A model generated the notes under the pieces. It was not told where the DNA came from. It worked only from the letters and a program-made list of their open reading frames with translations, and did no database searches. From positions 248,001-312,000 of the forward strand of contig NW_018344106.1 of assembly GCF_002099425.1 (NCBI RefSeq): a stretch of DNA of 64,000 nt, in the 5' to 3' direction. This DNA is from Phascolarctos cinereus (Eukaryota > Chordata > Mammalia > Diprotodontia > Phascolarctidae). Positions 9,700 to 23,194 of the stretch are shown here, piece after piece; the first letter of the stretch is position 1, and every line of letters begins with the position of its first letter. A program made the translations under genes and the position numbers.

Positions 9700-11680
9700 T
9701 GTGCAAGAGGATTTTGGTGGGAGCATCTCAGAGCTGGGAAAGCAGTGTTTGAGCTAAGTCTCATAGGCCTTGGCAGAGATGAGGAGAGCGCCTTCCATTG
9801 ATGAGGCAAAGGCTGGGAAATGGGTGGCCATGGAGGGAGAAGACCAGCGTGACTGTAGGGAAGTAATGGGGAACATTAGTGAATCACTAGTGAAGCCGCT
9901 AGAGGTGGAGTTTGAGGAGGAGAAATTGAGGGAGTTCTTTGGTGAGGTAAGTAAGAAGAGACAGCTGGAGTCATAGAAGGAGTTGAGACAAAGCAAAGGA
10001 ATTGGGGGGGAGGGGTTTTGCTGACGTGCTCGGGGCCAGGAGGGTTTGAGAAACAAGGCTGGGCATTAGGGGAAGCTCTTTGGTGTTGGCAGTTCTGCCG
10101 TAGCTCAGACTGAATTACCCGTGTTCCAAGTATAAGCTGATCTCCCTCCTGGAGAAGGCAAGGGCCTCAAAGGATGCCTGTCCACACTCCGGCTTGTTGG
10201 GGAGAAGAGAGAGAATAGAGACGAGATGTAGGCTTCCAGGGGAGAGAAAGGGCTCTGAGGTACAGGAGGAGGAGGATTTCACCCTTGCCAGGATGATGGA
10301 GAATGGACAAGAGGTACCAAGAAAAGAAAGAGAAGGAGAAGGACTGGAGGGGCTAGAGGTTCTGAGGAGAAGGCAGCTGCTTATCCTGCATGGCTCCTAG
10401 AGCCATCAGATAGGAGCTCGTTTGGTAAATAGCAGAGGAAGGAGAGTGGTGGGTGGTCATTCTCTGCTGAAGGACACAGGTGCAGCCTCTGGCTGACCTG
10501 CTAACAGGACTAGAGAGCCCTGTTGTCCTCTTGAGATAAGTACCCAGGACATAATGGAATCTCCCAAGACACAAAAGCATCACAGCTGCCTATTTCTGGT
10601 GATTGCTAACATTTCCAGGAGGAGCCTCCAGAGTGTTGCCAATGATTATGAAATGTTGGTTGTGGCGTCACTGTTGTCCAATAATTAATTGAAGAAGTGA
10701 ACAGCTAGCTAAGGAGATGATGTCTTAGAATGGGATTTGGATTTCTGAATGACAGATTCCTGGCTAGAGACAGAGTACACCAACTTAAAAACGGGTTTGC
10801 TGGTGTGTTGGGATAGCTCTCACGTTTTGCACATTTAATGAGAAAGACTTTAAATTAGGAAGGATGAGGGGGTTGGGGTGGTCATCAGAAAGAAGACTGC
10901 TGTGAATGTCCTACTCACAGAAAGGGAAGACTAGCTCCTGAAACACCCAGAATTGACAGGAAACAAGATCCAAGAAAGGAGCAATAGTAAAGCTCATGGG
11001 TGCTAGCGACTATACACAAAGGCACAAAATTTGGGCAGTTAATGGCAAACCAAAGGCCCTGATGCAGCAGAGAAGTTTTGGCTTCTAAGTATTGTGGAGA
11101 CAGTGCTTCATTCAGTAGAAGCAGGATAGGGAAAGGGGTGGCTTAGCCCTGTGTCTTCAGGAGGGTGCTTGTAGGACCAGGGGGAATGGAGCGTGCTGGA
11201 GAGAGAAAGCACCCTTTCACCACTGAGTTGACTTCATGTATGCCCCTCTGGGGATATGTTATGGTGCCCATTCTCTTCACAGACTGTAAATCCTTTTTCT
11301 AAAACCTCATTGAGCCTGGCTCACTGCTTGTCAATGGGAGACTCGCCTCCAGGGGCTCAGCAGCAGCAGGTCTAGAAGAGGGGAGTCAGCCCTGCGCTGG
11401 AGACTCCTAACCCTTAAGTTTGAGTGCTGGCTAGGGGGAATGGGCAAGGTGCTGCTCTGTCTCCAGGATCAGGTCCAGTGCTGTCAACACAGGTGTTTAA
11501 TAAATGAATTGGTGTTTCTGTTTCCTCTTCTCACTCCCTCTCTTCTGGCCTTGCTGCACAGAGCCTTTAGATTAACGAGCATTCTCAGTTTTCCTCATCC
11601 ATAAAATGGGGATGATCATAGCCCTACCTCACAGGATCAAATGAGGTAACATGGGGAGTGCTCCATGTGCATGTTTGCTA
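9700..11680. other. No gene recognised
   Basis: Mostly moderately purine-rich, non-coding sequence with possible old L2-like pieces. No frame has family similarity. Confidence 0.5.
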
Positions 11681-11689
11681 CTAGAGGCA

Positions 11690-11870
11690 GTTAGGGGGTT
11701 CAGTGAGTAGAGTGCCTGCTTGGAATTGGGAAGAACTGAGTTCCAATCCAGCCTCAGACACTTAGTAGCAGTTTGACCCTGGGTAAGACATTTAACCTGT
11801 TTTCCTCAGTCTCCTTATCTCTAAAATGGGGATAATAATAGCATCTATTTCCTAGAGTTGTGTGAATAAA
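11690..11870 (+). mobile_element. MIR/MAR-type SINE with long tail
   Basis: Carries GGCAGTTAGGGGGTTCAGTG, CCTCAGACACTTAGTAGC and CTCCTTATCTCTAAAATGGG followed by GATAATAATAGC. This is the tRNA-like head plus the MIR-type core found in marsupial SINEs. Confidence 0.8.
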
Positions 11871-11889
11871 ATACCCGAGTCTACCTGCT

Positions 11890-13411
11890 AAGACATGCAC
11901 AGGAACTAAATGAACACAATGACAAAAACTAGTCTAATAAAGATGCCAAAACTATTGGAGAAATAACTGTGGTAGGCTGAGCCAATAGAGTAAAAATGAC
12001 ATACTGCATAAATTGGCTTGTTCAGTGCTATACCAATTAAACTACCACATAAAAATAATGAAATTCTTGTCAAGGGAGATGATGAAAAAGAATGGGAAGG
12101 AAAGAAGGAAGGGGGCTGCCACTGTACTGTAAAGCTGGAATCGTCAAAGCAATTTGGGACTGGGGAAGAAGTGGATCAGTCAGTGGCACACATTAGGCAC
12201 CCACCAACAGCAATTTTAGTAGCATAGTGTCTGATAAACTCAAAGATCTCAGCTGCTGGGGCATGAATTCCCTACTTGATGGAAAACCGGAAAGCTGTCT
12301 GGTAGAACAAATCACAGTGTAACCCAAAATAGGCCACAAATGGTTCATGACTTGGACAGAAGATGACATTACAGACAAATTGGAGGGGCACAGGAAAAAT
12401 TACCTGTCGGGTCTATTGGGGGGGGAAGAGTTCACCACCACATAAGATGTAGAGAGAGTCGTAGGATAGAATCAGTTTTTGCCCATCCAAAGCCAATACT
12501 GCTAAAATTAGAAGAGAAGCAGGTAAATGGGAAAATACTGGCAACAGGAAAGATCTCATTTCTAAGATATGTAGAAAAAAGATTGAAATTTGTAAGAATA
12601 AGAATCACTTGCTAATTGATAAAAGGTCAAAGGCAGTTTTCAGAAACAATCCAAGCTATCAATAGCCATATTAAAAAATGTTCTTAAATTAGCAGTAATT
12701 AGAGAAATGCAAATTAAACAAGTGTGAGGTTCTACTTCATGCCCGTTATATTGGCAAAATGGACAAAAAGGAAAAATGACATGGTGGACAGTCTGTGGGA
12801 AACAAGACACGAGTGCGCCACTGGCAGAGCCATGGACTGGTCCAGCCATTCTGGAAAATGATTTGGAACTACACTCCTAAAGTTCTTTAGAGGTGCATTA
12901 CTGCTACTAGGTCTGTCCCCCAAAAGATCAAAGAAAAGGACTTCTATGTATAAGGATATTTATAGCAGCTCTTTTTGTGGTGGCAAAGAATTGGAAATTC
13001 TTTGGGATTTGGCTGAGCAAACTATGGTATATGACTGTGATGGAGTACTATTGTAAGAAATGACGAGCAGGGTGGTTTTAGAAAAACCTGGGAAGACTTA
13101 TATGAACTGATGCTGAGTGAAGTGAGGAGAACCAGGAGACCAATTTATACAACAGCAGCATTGTAAAGACAGATAACCAACTTGGAATCCAATCAACACA
13201 ATGACCAGCCCCATTTCCAAAGGACTCAATATGAAACATCCCACCTCTGGACAGAACACTGAAGGAATGCAGATTGAGACTTTTTGTAGACATGAACAAT
13301 GTGGGAAATTTGTCAAACACTGTAACAAGAGTTTTGTTTTTCTCAGTGGTGGTGAGGGAGCAGGAGGGAGAAAATATAGATCTAAAAATAAAATTGTTTT
13401 AAAAGGAGGCA
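11890..13411 (+). mobile_element. Degraded L1 LINE, ORF2 C-terminal part and 3' UTR
   Basis: In the plus direction it contains words of marsupial L1 ORF2: TTCAGTGCTATACCAATTAA near 12027, AATTAGAGAAATGCAAATTA near 12698, GGTGGCAAAGAATTGGAAAT near 12980 and TGAAGTGAGGAGAACCAGGA near 13120. It ends in an AAAATAAAATTGTTTTAAAA tail. The frame is broken many times. The 5' boundary is approximate. Confidence 0.85.
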
Positions 13412-13429
13412 CTTACATTCTAATTAAGG

Positions 13430-13650
13430 AGAAAAGATGTACATAAATCAACATGTTCAAGGTACATACAGAGTAAAAGGGTGACCTTGGAGGGGAAGGC
13501 CCCAGAGATCAGGGAGCCAGGCAAAGGCCTCCTGTTGAAGGTGGTGCTTGAACCAAGTCTGGAAGGAAGCCAGGGATTCTTAGAGGCTGAGGTGGAGAGC
13601 ATTTGAGGCTTGGTGCACAAAGAAAGTGCCAAGGAGCAGACATGGCAGAG
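13430..13650 (-). mobile_element. L2-like LINE fragment (reverse)
   Basis: Contains CTTGAACCAAGTCTGGAAGG and AGCCAGGGATTCTTAGAGG, the reverse of an L2 3' region seen in similar form near 32040-32110. Confidence 0.5.
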
Positions 13651-14684
13651 TGCATTTGACCACTCTTGACGAAGCTAAGTCGGTCCACACCCTCACCTGC
13701 TTTTTCAGGCCAGAGCTCACTTCCTGACTTTCCCTCCCTCTTGTCCCATTCAGACGTGTGTGGTAACAACCATGCCTGTGGCAGATGGTGGTCGGTGCTC
13801 TTGGTGGAGGGAAGCACTGGGCTTCCTGGGATGGTTCATTGCTGTTTCCTGTGGAATCGTATGGGACACTCTCTTTCAGAAGGACACAGGGAGGACCTTC
13901 CTAAAATTACCGTTTACCTTTTTCCCTCTGCATAGTGCTCATCCCCAGGCTCTGAACATGCAGCTTCTGAGGACAGGTCAGTTAGGTACAAGCGCCTGTC
14001 TACAGCCAGTTTTCTATCATTTAGACAGAATACTAGACAAGATTTGAGTCATTGGTTTTCCTCCTGGGCCACTTCCCAGTGTGTGGGGCCAGAAAACTTG
14101 GAATTCTACCTGGTTTCTGAGAGATGGGGTCTTCTTAGTGTTCATGCCTGTGCTCTATGGCCACCAAACCTACATGAGCATCTCAGTGAAGGGGAAGCTT
14201 CACCACATCCCCTGGACTGTGCCAGGGCTCCAGGAAAACAGGTTACATACTTAGGGTGAGGGTTAGGTCCTCTTTGTTGGCTTGACATCCTAAGGTCAGA
14301 AGAGGGATCTGCAGCGGGCAGGTTGTGGTTGGAGCAGGGATGAACAGTCACTACTCAGGAAAGGATGGGTTTGCACAATGTGAGGAATCAGAAAAGATGA
14401 AATTCATAGAGATATGTGGGAAATCGTACATTTGGATTTTAAAAATCAACTTCATAGGATTTGGCATGGCCAGACATCTGTTTGTCTGAACAAGATAGAG
14501 GGTGTTCGTGGACTACAGGTCCCATTACAGTCAGCCTTGTGATGTAGCAGCTGAGAACACTGATGCGCCTTTGGAGAGAGAGTGCTGGATCCAGGAGGAG
14601 GGAGGTGCCTGTGCCCCTGTCCTCTGCCTGGTCACACATCTTCTGAGCTGTGGTTCTGAAAGGCACATCAGAAATACAATAATA

Positions 14685-14925
14685 AAATGATCAAGCAGAG
14701 AGCGTCCAGAGGAGGGTGGTCAGGCTGGTGGAGGGACCAGCTTTGTTCTGCTGGGTCCCAGGCGCTGTGGTCCCTGCTGATCTCTCCCTTCTGGTTCTGG
14801 GCAAGGGAATGATGGACTCTAGTGTCCTGATGTGGTGTCACATCAAGGAGCAAGGGTCTGTATGCAAAGGAGGCATTTCTTTACAGCTAAATTCCTTATT
14901 AACTTAGAGTTGGACTACATTTGGG
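14685..14925 (+). mobile_element. CR1/L3 LINE 3' remnant
   Basis: Has the GAGAGCGTCCAGAGGAGGGT and GGTCAGGCTGGTGGAGGGA pattern typical of the CR1/L3 3' region. It is followed by a diverged 3' UTR ending in a GAGTTGGACTACA-type word. Confidence 0.6.
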
Positions 14926-16261
14926 GGAGGGGGACTCCTGTTACAGGACTAGTGTCATTGAACAAAGGCTGAGGACACCATCCCAGATGTTGTGGAGCCT
15001 CTCACACTGAGACACCCTAAGATCATCCCTAACCCCTCTCTTCTTTAGTTTACTGTTTGGGGCTATTTCTATGCAGGCTGGGGAAGGTACAGAGCTGAAC
15101 AGGATCTGTGGAGGCTGGGAATTTCCAACCGTGTTGGTGAGATTTAAGAAGTGAGCTCCCATCCCAGTGGGTCTTCAAGCCAAGGCTGAAAGAGCTCTTG
15201 TAGAGCCTTGACACAATGCCCAGTCTTCTCTAAGCTCTAGAGGGCAAAGTGACATAGGTCAGTTCTCTTACTCATGGCATACTCTGTGTGTGTGTGTGTA
15301 TTTCTTCTTCCCCCACTCCCACCCCAGGAACATAAAACAACTTTTTCCTCTCCTGGTTTTCCTCTTCTGGACCTTCTCCTGCTGATCAATGACCTTAAAC
15401 TGAACATGGTGCTCCATGTCAGATCTTATGAGGGTAGAGCACAGCATGCTATGGTCTCACCTCTGCTACTGGGAGCTAGCCTGAGCTCGCAGACTCCTAG
15501 ACAAAGCACATGGCCATGGGGCCCTGCAGGTCTGGACCTCACAGCCCTGGCTGCTTTCTTCCTTTTTTCTGTTTCATTTTCTAGACCCAGGGCATAAATT
15601 GGGGACCCCGAGTGTGGACATTTCTAGCCTTGACCATTATATGGAGAGCAGTCCTTGGTTGGAGAGTTCCTAAGACAACAAGGGTCCCAGACTGAATTAA
15701 CTGAACAAATGCAGATGAAATCTCTCTTGAGAAGGAATCACTTAGTCACTTAACCCTATTGCCTAACCCCTACCCCCCCCCAAAAAAAAGAGAAGGAATC
15801 ACTTATTTGGGGCAGGAGGAGGAGGAGAGCCCTGGGCTCAGCCTCAGCCTTGGTCTCCTTCTCTTCCCACATGACCAGAGAAGGACTTGGGGAATCTTGT
15901 GGGTTGTAGAATTTGAGATATCCCATCGACACCCTAGTCCTAGCAGAAACCCAATATCTGCATCGATAACAAACTAGGTAGACTGAGGCAAGGTAGCTTC
16001 CAGCCACAGCAAAGAGCCCTGTATGGAAGCTTAGTTACACCTCCTGGAAACTGTCTGAGTACCTCCAGAAGGGCAGAGAAGGGCCTCCCATGGCTCCTTT
16101 GCCACATGAGTTCTCTAAACGTGTGGCCATTTTCTCCTGGACTGGGGATGAGTGGGAGAATATGCCACATAGTAGGTGCTTGATAAAGACTAACTGACTT
16201 TTGGGGCGTGCACTATTTTATACCAACTCCCACCTTCATAAATATTCCTAACTACCAGGTA

Positions 16262-16520
16262 ATAGTGCAGTAGGGGGCGCCTTCGTGCACAGAGCGCTGG
16301 GCCTAGAGTTAGGAAGAATCATCTATGTTCCCGAGTTCAAATCTGGTCTCAGACACTTACTAGCTGGGTGACCCTGGGCAAGTCACTTCACCCTGTTTGC
16401 CTCAGTTTCCTCATCTGTCAACTGAGCTGGAGATGGTAAACCGCTCCAGTATCTCTGCGAAGAAAACCCTAGATGGGTCATGGAGTCAGACACAACTGAA
16501 ATGAACCAACAGCACCACCA
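16262..16520 (+). mobile_element. Marsupial SINE with RTE-type 3' tail (WSINE/MAR4-like)
   Basis: A tRNA/MIR-like head (GGGCCTAGAGTTAGGAAGAA, GACCCTGGGCAAGTCACTTC) is joined to TGGAGATGGTAAACCGCTCC and then GGGTCATGGAGTCAGACACA followed by ACTGAAATGA. The latter resembles the 3' tail of RTE/BovB LINEs, which suggests mobilisation by RTE (inference). Confidence 0.85.
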
Positions 16521-16974
16521 CCAACAAAACGGTGCTAAGTGTCGGGGGCACTTTGGGATTCCCCAGTTGCAATCGAGCTCGCTGCCGACCTCCACGTCAG
16601 CTACAAGGACTGTTCACCGATGCCCAGGTCCGTGGCCTGCACTTCCCCCTGCATGTCTGGACAACAGGCCCCCTTCAGTGGCTTCTCCCTCCAGAGGAGC
16701 TCATCAGCTCCTAGCTCCAGTGGCCATCTGTGCTAATGATTCTCAGGTCCACTTGTCACTCTCCATACCCACACTACTGCCAAGGCCTGTTGATCCCACC
16801 TTGGCAACATCTCTCTGCAACCTTCTCTCCTCGGAATTAGGGCTAGGGCTGGAATTCCCCTACCTCAGCCCCGACCCTAGCCCTCCTCACCACAGGCCCA
16901 GCCGTGGCTACAGCTGCTGGGGGGTCTGCCTGCCCTAGGGTTCCAGTCTGTTCTCCATTCAGCCCCCAAGCACA

Positions 16975-17425
16975 GATGCAGTCATTTCCTCCCTCCTCCC
17001 CCATCAGTAAACTCCAGCAGCTCCCTACTGCCTCTGGGGGCAAGTACACAGTCCTGTGCTTGGCATTCAAAGCCCTCTCCTCCCTTTTGAGTCTTCTCAC
17101 ACCTGACTTCTCCCACATGCTCTTTGATGTCCTCCTGGCTGTTCCTCATACAAGACCTCCCTGGCCTCTTTCAATTCCCAACTACAATTCCATCCATCTT
17201 CTACAGGAAACCTTCCCCAGCAAGCCCTCTGAATTCTGTGCCTTCGCTCTCTTTTTTATTTCCTATTTATCCTGTATGTAGCTTGCTCATACACGGTTAT
17301 TTGCTTCTTGTCTCCACATTAGGTTGTGAGCTCCTGGGAGGCAGGGACTGTCTTTTGGCTCTTTTTGTAACACTGGGCCTGTCATTCAGTAGGTGCTCAA
17401 TAAATGTTTATTGACTGACCATTAC
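16975..17425 (+). mobile_element. L2 LINE 3' end
   Basis: Words in order: CTCCAGCAGCTCCCTACTGC, TTGGCATTCAAAGCCCTCTC, CTTCTACAGGAAACCTTCC, GGTTGTGAGCTCCTGGGAGG, CAGTAGGTGCTCAATAAATG. A well-preserved L2 3' region. Confidence 0.85.
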
Positions 17426-17869
17426 TGCCTGTCCTGCCTCACGGCTTCTCCTAGGCTGGGTTCCACGCTGATTTCTCAGAATCGGGCACTTGGTGGACCC
17501 CCAGCAAGGGCACAGAGTGCTGACCAGCACTCTCAAGGCTATGCACGTGCAGCCCAGCTGCCTGTCCTAGTGCATGGGCATGAGCACAGCTTGGGGTCTG
17601 TTGTGTCCTCTCTTCCTCAGTAATCCTCATTCTTCTTTCCCAACTCTCGCCATTTCTGCTCTGTCATTGCCACTCTCAAAGAGTCTGAGAGCAGAGTGAG
17701 ACAGCTCCTCCAATGAGCTGGCTTCTGTCGGGGCCTCTGCCTGGGCAAGGAGGCCAGGGCTTCGTGGCTGGGTGACTTTGGAACTCTTTGAGCTCACCAG
17801 GTGTCTGTGCTTCTCTGTTGCTGTATTTCCTTTAAACTTGTCTAGGAAGTGGTGGTAGCCTGGTTGTTC

Positions 17870-18010
17870 TGTGGAAGAAGGGTGCTGACGAGCTGGAGTG
17901 TCCAGAGGAGGTCGCCCAGGAGAGGGAAGGGCCTTGAATCCACGACCTCCGAAGACTGGCTCAGAGAAGGCAGAGGAGCCATCCCCAGCGAAGAGTGGGA
18001 AAACAGTGGC
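17870..18010 (+). mobile_element. CR1/L3 LINE remnant
   Basis: GCTGGAGTGTCCAGAGGAGG followed by a GGGCCTTGAATCCACGACC-type stretch matches the CR1/L3 3' pattern. Confidence 0.55.
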
Positions 18011-18109
18011 TGCGTTTGAAGAATTGCCTTGTGGGAGAAGGTTGGACCTGCTGTTTGGTCCCAGAGGGCAGAGCTGGGAGCAGTGGATGAACTCTGCAGA
18101 AAGGAAGGA

Positions 18110-18365
18110 GAGGAGGGAACATTTGCTAAACGCCTTCAGTGCACTGAGCGCTTTTCACAAATGTGGCCTCATTGTGTCCTCACAACAGCCCTAGAAGGCA
18201 GTGGCTGCTTTTGGTCTTCATTTTATGGTTGAAGAAACTGAGTCAGGCAAAGGTGAAGGGCCATGCCCGGTGCCCCTCAGCTGATTAGTAGTCTCGGAGG
18301 CTGGATTTGTACTCGGGTCTTCCCGACTCCAGGCCCAGCGCTCTCTGCACTCGGGCGCCCCCTCG
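18110..18365 (-). mobile_element. MIR-family SINE remnant
   Basis: A reverse copy with TTTGCTAAACGCCTTCAGTG, GGCCTCATTGTGTCCTCACA, GAAGAAACTGAGTCAGGCAA and a CGGGTCTTCCCGACTCCAGG head. Confidence 0.7.
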
Positions 18366-18369
18366 TGGC

Positions 18370-20448
18370 TCCCTGGTGGAGCTGGAGGCTCTGGGTCAGG
18401 AAAAGCTTCCAAAGTGCGATGGTGGGCTTCTCCTTCCCTGGAGGCTGTCAAACAGAGGGTAGGCAGCCACTTATGGGCCATGCCGGAGAAGGGATTCTTG
18501 CTCAGGTGCTCAATGGACAAGACGCCCCTGATTTCACCACCAGCTCCGAGTCTGTGATTTGAAGTCGGTGTCCTTTCCTTTGCCCAGTTCTCACCATTGC
18601 TTGTTTGAATGTATCGGGCTAGAGCTGGATGATGTCTCCTGCCATCTTCTCTTTCTCTTTTCTCCAGTGCAGGTGCCCCCGCACCTCGGCCCAGGAAGCA
18701 CTCCTCTGCAGCTTGTCGTTTGTGTCCCGTTGGCTTAGAGTCCGGTTCAGGGTTTGGGATGCCACTGGGTCTTCGTCATGTCCAATGTCATCTGGGTGGG
18801 AAAGTTTGAGGCTTCTCAAGGGACCTGGTGTTTTGTATTTTGTTACTTATATTTTATCTTTTTATAACCTTTCATTCCTATTTCCACCCTGGTTTTCCCT
18901 GTACCCACCTTTGCCCTGAGTGCATAGAGCCTTTGCCAGTATTCTCCCTTTGTTTGGACAGTTTTGTTGGATTTTCGTAAGATGTATTGACTCCTTTATC
19001 TTCTAAGACACCATGTTCTCAGAAAAGTCACAAAGGCATGGATGTGTTGCTGTCACAGATCCATCTGAGGATTGAAGTCTCCACAAGGATGTTAGGAAAG
19101 CTCTGGTCTGTGTCCATGCCTTGGCCCTTCCCTAGAGTGGATTTGGTATTCCCTCCATCAGTGTAGACCATCACCCATCTATATCTTGGCTCTGGTTTCT
19201 TCCTCAGATTCTCCAGAGAATCTCTACCCACAGAGTGGGGAAGGTCATCCATCTGTTGTCCTTTGCTCCTGGGATGTGATGGTCCCACCTTGTTTTCTGA
19301 TCACACATTTCTTGTACATGGCTCATTGGTTGAATAGAGGGCTACCTCCTTGTGCCTGTCTATTGGGTTGCTGGCAACTTGAATGCTTCTATAGCCAGGC
19401 AACATTGCCAAGAGAACATAATTTTCTGTGTGTATGGGTTGGAATCCTTGGAAGTCAGGGCTGTTTCCTAAATTTAAGCTAGACTGCTCTCGTGCCCTGC
19501 TGCTGGCCTGTCCTCATGTGTTGTCTCAATAGACTGGCCATCTGTCTGCACAGCACAGTTTGGACAATTTTTCATCCATTGCTTTCCCTCTACAGGTTAT
19601 CAGGCCAATATCTTCTGAGCACTCACATTAGCAGTAGGTTGGCCAGTGGGGTGCTGGATTGAAAGTTGAAAGTTGAAAGACCTCATTTGAATCCCGACTA
19701 TTCCACTCACAGGGAGGCTTGGCCACAACTGTGCAGCAGGAATGTCCCCTTCCACTCGGGGGACCCTCCACCAAAGTACTTTGGAACCACACCTCATCAT
19801 GGCAGGGAGCTGACCCAGACCAGCAGAGCTCAATCCTTGGCAGGTTTTACCGAACTAGAAGGTTTTGAGGGCAGACCTGTCTTCTGAAGACCATTTAAGC
19901 TCAGAAAGGCTCATTACTGGTGTGACAGGTAATTAATCCTTTTTAAATTTTCTTTACCCTAATGACTAATGAGGACATACAGCTACTGAGGCTCAGGAGC
20001 TACAAGGTGAAGTAAGGGCTTGCTGAGTGCACAAGAAGTGGTGTCTGAGAGCCCATCCTCCTCTTCCCTCCCTCATTTTGGGGCTTGGGTTCCATGGCCA
20101 AGGTTGCTAGTGAGGAAAAGTCAGCCTGGTCTTGTACAAAGTGGGTGCGGTGTTCTGGAGGAAGCTGCCTCAAAGCCCCAGGCAGCCACCACTCCACCAG
20201 TCATGGGACCCCCAGATGTAGCCCCCTCATCTTACTTGTTAACCCTAACATTCCCACTTCTTTGCATTGGATGGCCTTCTCCAGGAGGTAAAAAGCACCA
20301 ACTTTCCCTGGGCTGGGGGTGGGGAGAGGAAGAGGCAGAGGGGAGGGCAGGGACCAGGCTCTGCCCTGACTCTCCTTCACCCTCTCTGAACCTTTCTCCT
20401 CTGTTTCCTTCCATAGGTGGCTCTTTCTTTTAGCTCTCATTCTCTCCC
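18370..20448. other. No gene recognised
   Basis: Mixed-composition DNA with only short frames. No clear repeat boundaries seen. Confidence 0.5.
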
Positions 20449-20463
20449 AGTTATGCATTTCTT

Positions 20464-20605
20464 TTTTTAGGCAATTGGGGTTAAGTGACTTGCCTAGGAT
20501 CACACAGCTAGTAAGTGTCAAGTATTTGGTCTGAGGCCAGATTTGAACTCAGGTCCTCCTGACTTCGGGGCAGGTGCTCTATCCACTGTGCCACCTAGCT
20601 GCCCT
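20464..20605 (-). mobile_element. MAR1-type SINE with 15-bp target duplication
   Basis: A reverse MAR1 copy flanked by AGTTATGCATTTCTT at 20449-20463 and 20606-20620. The exact duplication indicates a fairly recent or well-preserved insertion. Confidence 0.95.
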
Positions 20606-21629
20606 AGTTATGCATTTCTTGTATTATTCCCCAGTAGAATGCAAATGCCTTGAGGCCTCTCAGAGCCTGGGGTTCTGTCATCATGTTAAAGAACTGTAGT
20701 CCGCAGTGAGGCCGTGGATGACCAGATGGTGGAGAATGACCAGAGAAGAAGGCCCTGCTGAATGTCATTTGGGAGGCCTCACCACCAGTACCAGGGAAGG
20801 GCTGGAGATAGGTGCCGGCTGGGCAAAGCCCTGGCCCTCATTCAGGCACTGGGGACATGAGAGACCTCACAGGGCTGCAGCTTCCTCCTCTGTGAAATGA
20901 GGCCAATGCTCCTGGTACCATCTCCCTCATAGCAGTTTTGTGAGAAATTAGCATTTTGCAAGCCTCCATTATCCTCCTCTCTTCTTTGCCTTCCTTTTCC
21001 CTCCTCTCCCTCCTCCTCCTCTTCCTCCAGCGGAGGAGCAGAGGACAGCAGGGGCAGAGACAGTGCTGCATGCCCAGGCATCCAGCCTGCTTCCTGATGG
21101 TGACTCCAGGAAGCTTCACTACCTGCCCCTCTATGTCTGTCTCTGCCACAAAACCCGTCTTCCCAGGCGACCATCCCATGGTCTGATGGGGGTCTTGGAA
21201 CCAGCATCACCATCCTCCAACACCAGGACGCTCTCAAGTACTGACCAGAAGGTCCCAGCAAGGAAGGCTAGCCACATTTCCACATTCTGTGGCCCTGTGC
21301 ATGTACCAGGGACCAGGTGCCCCGGGTACTGTGAGTGCCTAGCCTGGGATGAGTGCACATGCTTCCAAGATACCCCACGCAAGAGCTTTGTGTCGATGAC
21401 CCTCCTTCTAAACAAGTCGTGCATCTGAGGCCTCCTTCTTGTCCCCTACCCCCGCTTCCTGCCCCGAACCTTGTGAGCAGACTTTTCTCTTCCCCATTAC
21501 CAAGTTCCTTGGAGAAATCTTCATCTTTTTGTCCCTCGCCTACAAAACTGGCTGGCAAGAAGCAGCTGCCATTGCGTCTGGTCCCCAGATGGGGGTGCTC
21601 TCTCCCTACTGGTTGGAGGACCCCTGTGC

Positions 21630-22210
21630 TGGGGCTGCACAGAAAGCACAGAATCTCCAAGCTGGAGGGGACCTTGGATATCTCTGGAACAGTCATCCCC
21701 CGATACAGACTCCTCTCTCCAACAAGGGGTCTCAGCCTCCGTCTGAGTCCCCCAAGGGAGGGAGCCGCCAGCTCCCAAAGCGGCCCAAGCCACTTGCAGG
21801 TAGCTTTCTGCATCTCACCAGGAGACTTCCAGCCTCAACTCGCTCCTTCCACTGGGGCCAGGCAGATGCAGGGGAGCCCCCCTTCCAGGGCTTAGCCCGT
21901 CAGACACTTGAAGACAATGTGCATGCCCTCCCTGAGTCTTCTCTTCAACAGGCTAAATGCCCAACCCCCTTCAGCTGATCCCCATCTGTCGCGGTCATCG
22001 GCGCATCCCCATTATGGTCACCCTCCTATGGATGGTCTCTAGTCAGTGGGGTCTTTCCTAACATGGCACCTGTAATTGACCACAGCACTCTAGATGAAGT
22101 CTGACCAATGGGAGTTCTACCCCTGCCCTGGACAAGGCCAACTTTGGCCTGGCTTTTCTCGGTGGAATTTGGAGTCACTCTCAGGACTCATCTTGGGCTT
22201 GTGGTCACTG
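21630..22210 (-). mobile_element. CR1/L3 LINE remnant
   Basis: In reverse orientation it carries TCTTCTCTTCAACAGGCTAA and CAGCACTCTAGATGAAGTCT followed by GACCAATGGG, both diagnostic of the CR1/L3 3' region. Open frames of about 180 codons on each strand here overlap it and are not credible genes. Confidence 0.7.
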
Positions 22211-23120
22211 TGTTGCCCTTTGTAATTAGGGTTAGGATTAATTAATGCCCCCTCCTTGATCAGGGACCCATTCATAGTCTAAGATGGTCTTTCTCAATTA
22301 TTTTTGGATAGTCTCAAGGCAATAAAGCCCAAAGGAAGAAGAGGGAGAGGAAGGAAGGAGCCCCCAGAGCCAAAGGAGCCCCACTGCCCACCTCCCATCA
22401 TGTCTCTCTCCGTCCCCTCCTTCGACAACAGGGAAGAACCTGTGAGAGTGAGGAAAGGAAGAGCTTTTTGAGCCCCGACCCCACCTCCAGAAGACTGAGA
22501 GGAAAGCCAGCCTCTTTGGAATGTATGATGATGGAAAAGGTCTTTACAGAGGGAGGCAGGTCGTGGTCTTGGGGAGCTCCATGGGTGTCGGCAATATGAT
22601 GTAGCACCAAGAATGCTAACATGATCTTGGGCTGCAGTAAGAGAGATGAACAAGTGTCCAGGCACAGGGAGGGGATGGTCCTGGTCAGATCTCCCCTGGG
22701 GTCTTGTGTGCAGATCTGGGCATCACCGTTTATGAAGGGCCCTGGTAAGCTAGGGAGTGTCTCACAGGGATCCTCAGAGTCCTTCCCTGGATGTCTCTAG
22801 TACATCCATGGGGCGAGCGACCACTTGGGAGGGATGTTTGTGAGGGGATCCATGTTCAGGTGTGGCTGATGAATCTGAGAAAAATAATATCCCCAAGATC
22901 CCAGAGCCGGGAGCTGAGGGAGCCCCATCTCTAGACTCTTTCCCAGGTGGCCCGGTGCTCCCTTCAGAGTACTTCCATCCTCAGCCATCTCCCTCCATTC
23001 TCCGTCCCCATCATTCTCATCCTAGACAAGAGGCTCTGGGTCCAATCCTCAGACCCCAAGGAGAGCCTCTGCTCCCCACTCCTCAGCCAGCACTGGGTGG
23101 GCAATCTTCCCATGACCAAA

Positions 23121-23158
23121 ATGTGGGTGCATGCATGTGCATGTGTGTACATGTGTGC

Positions 23159-23191
<33 letters not shown>

Positions 23192-23194
23192 CGC
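23121..23194. repeat. (GT)n microsatellite
   Basis: Imperfect GT/CATG repeats lead into a pure GT run. Confidence 0.95.

Noticed and set aside
21268-21978. Open frames of about 180 codons on both strands
   Set aside because: Overlapping frames in CR1/L3-derived, proline/serine-rich sequence; no recognised domain.
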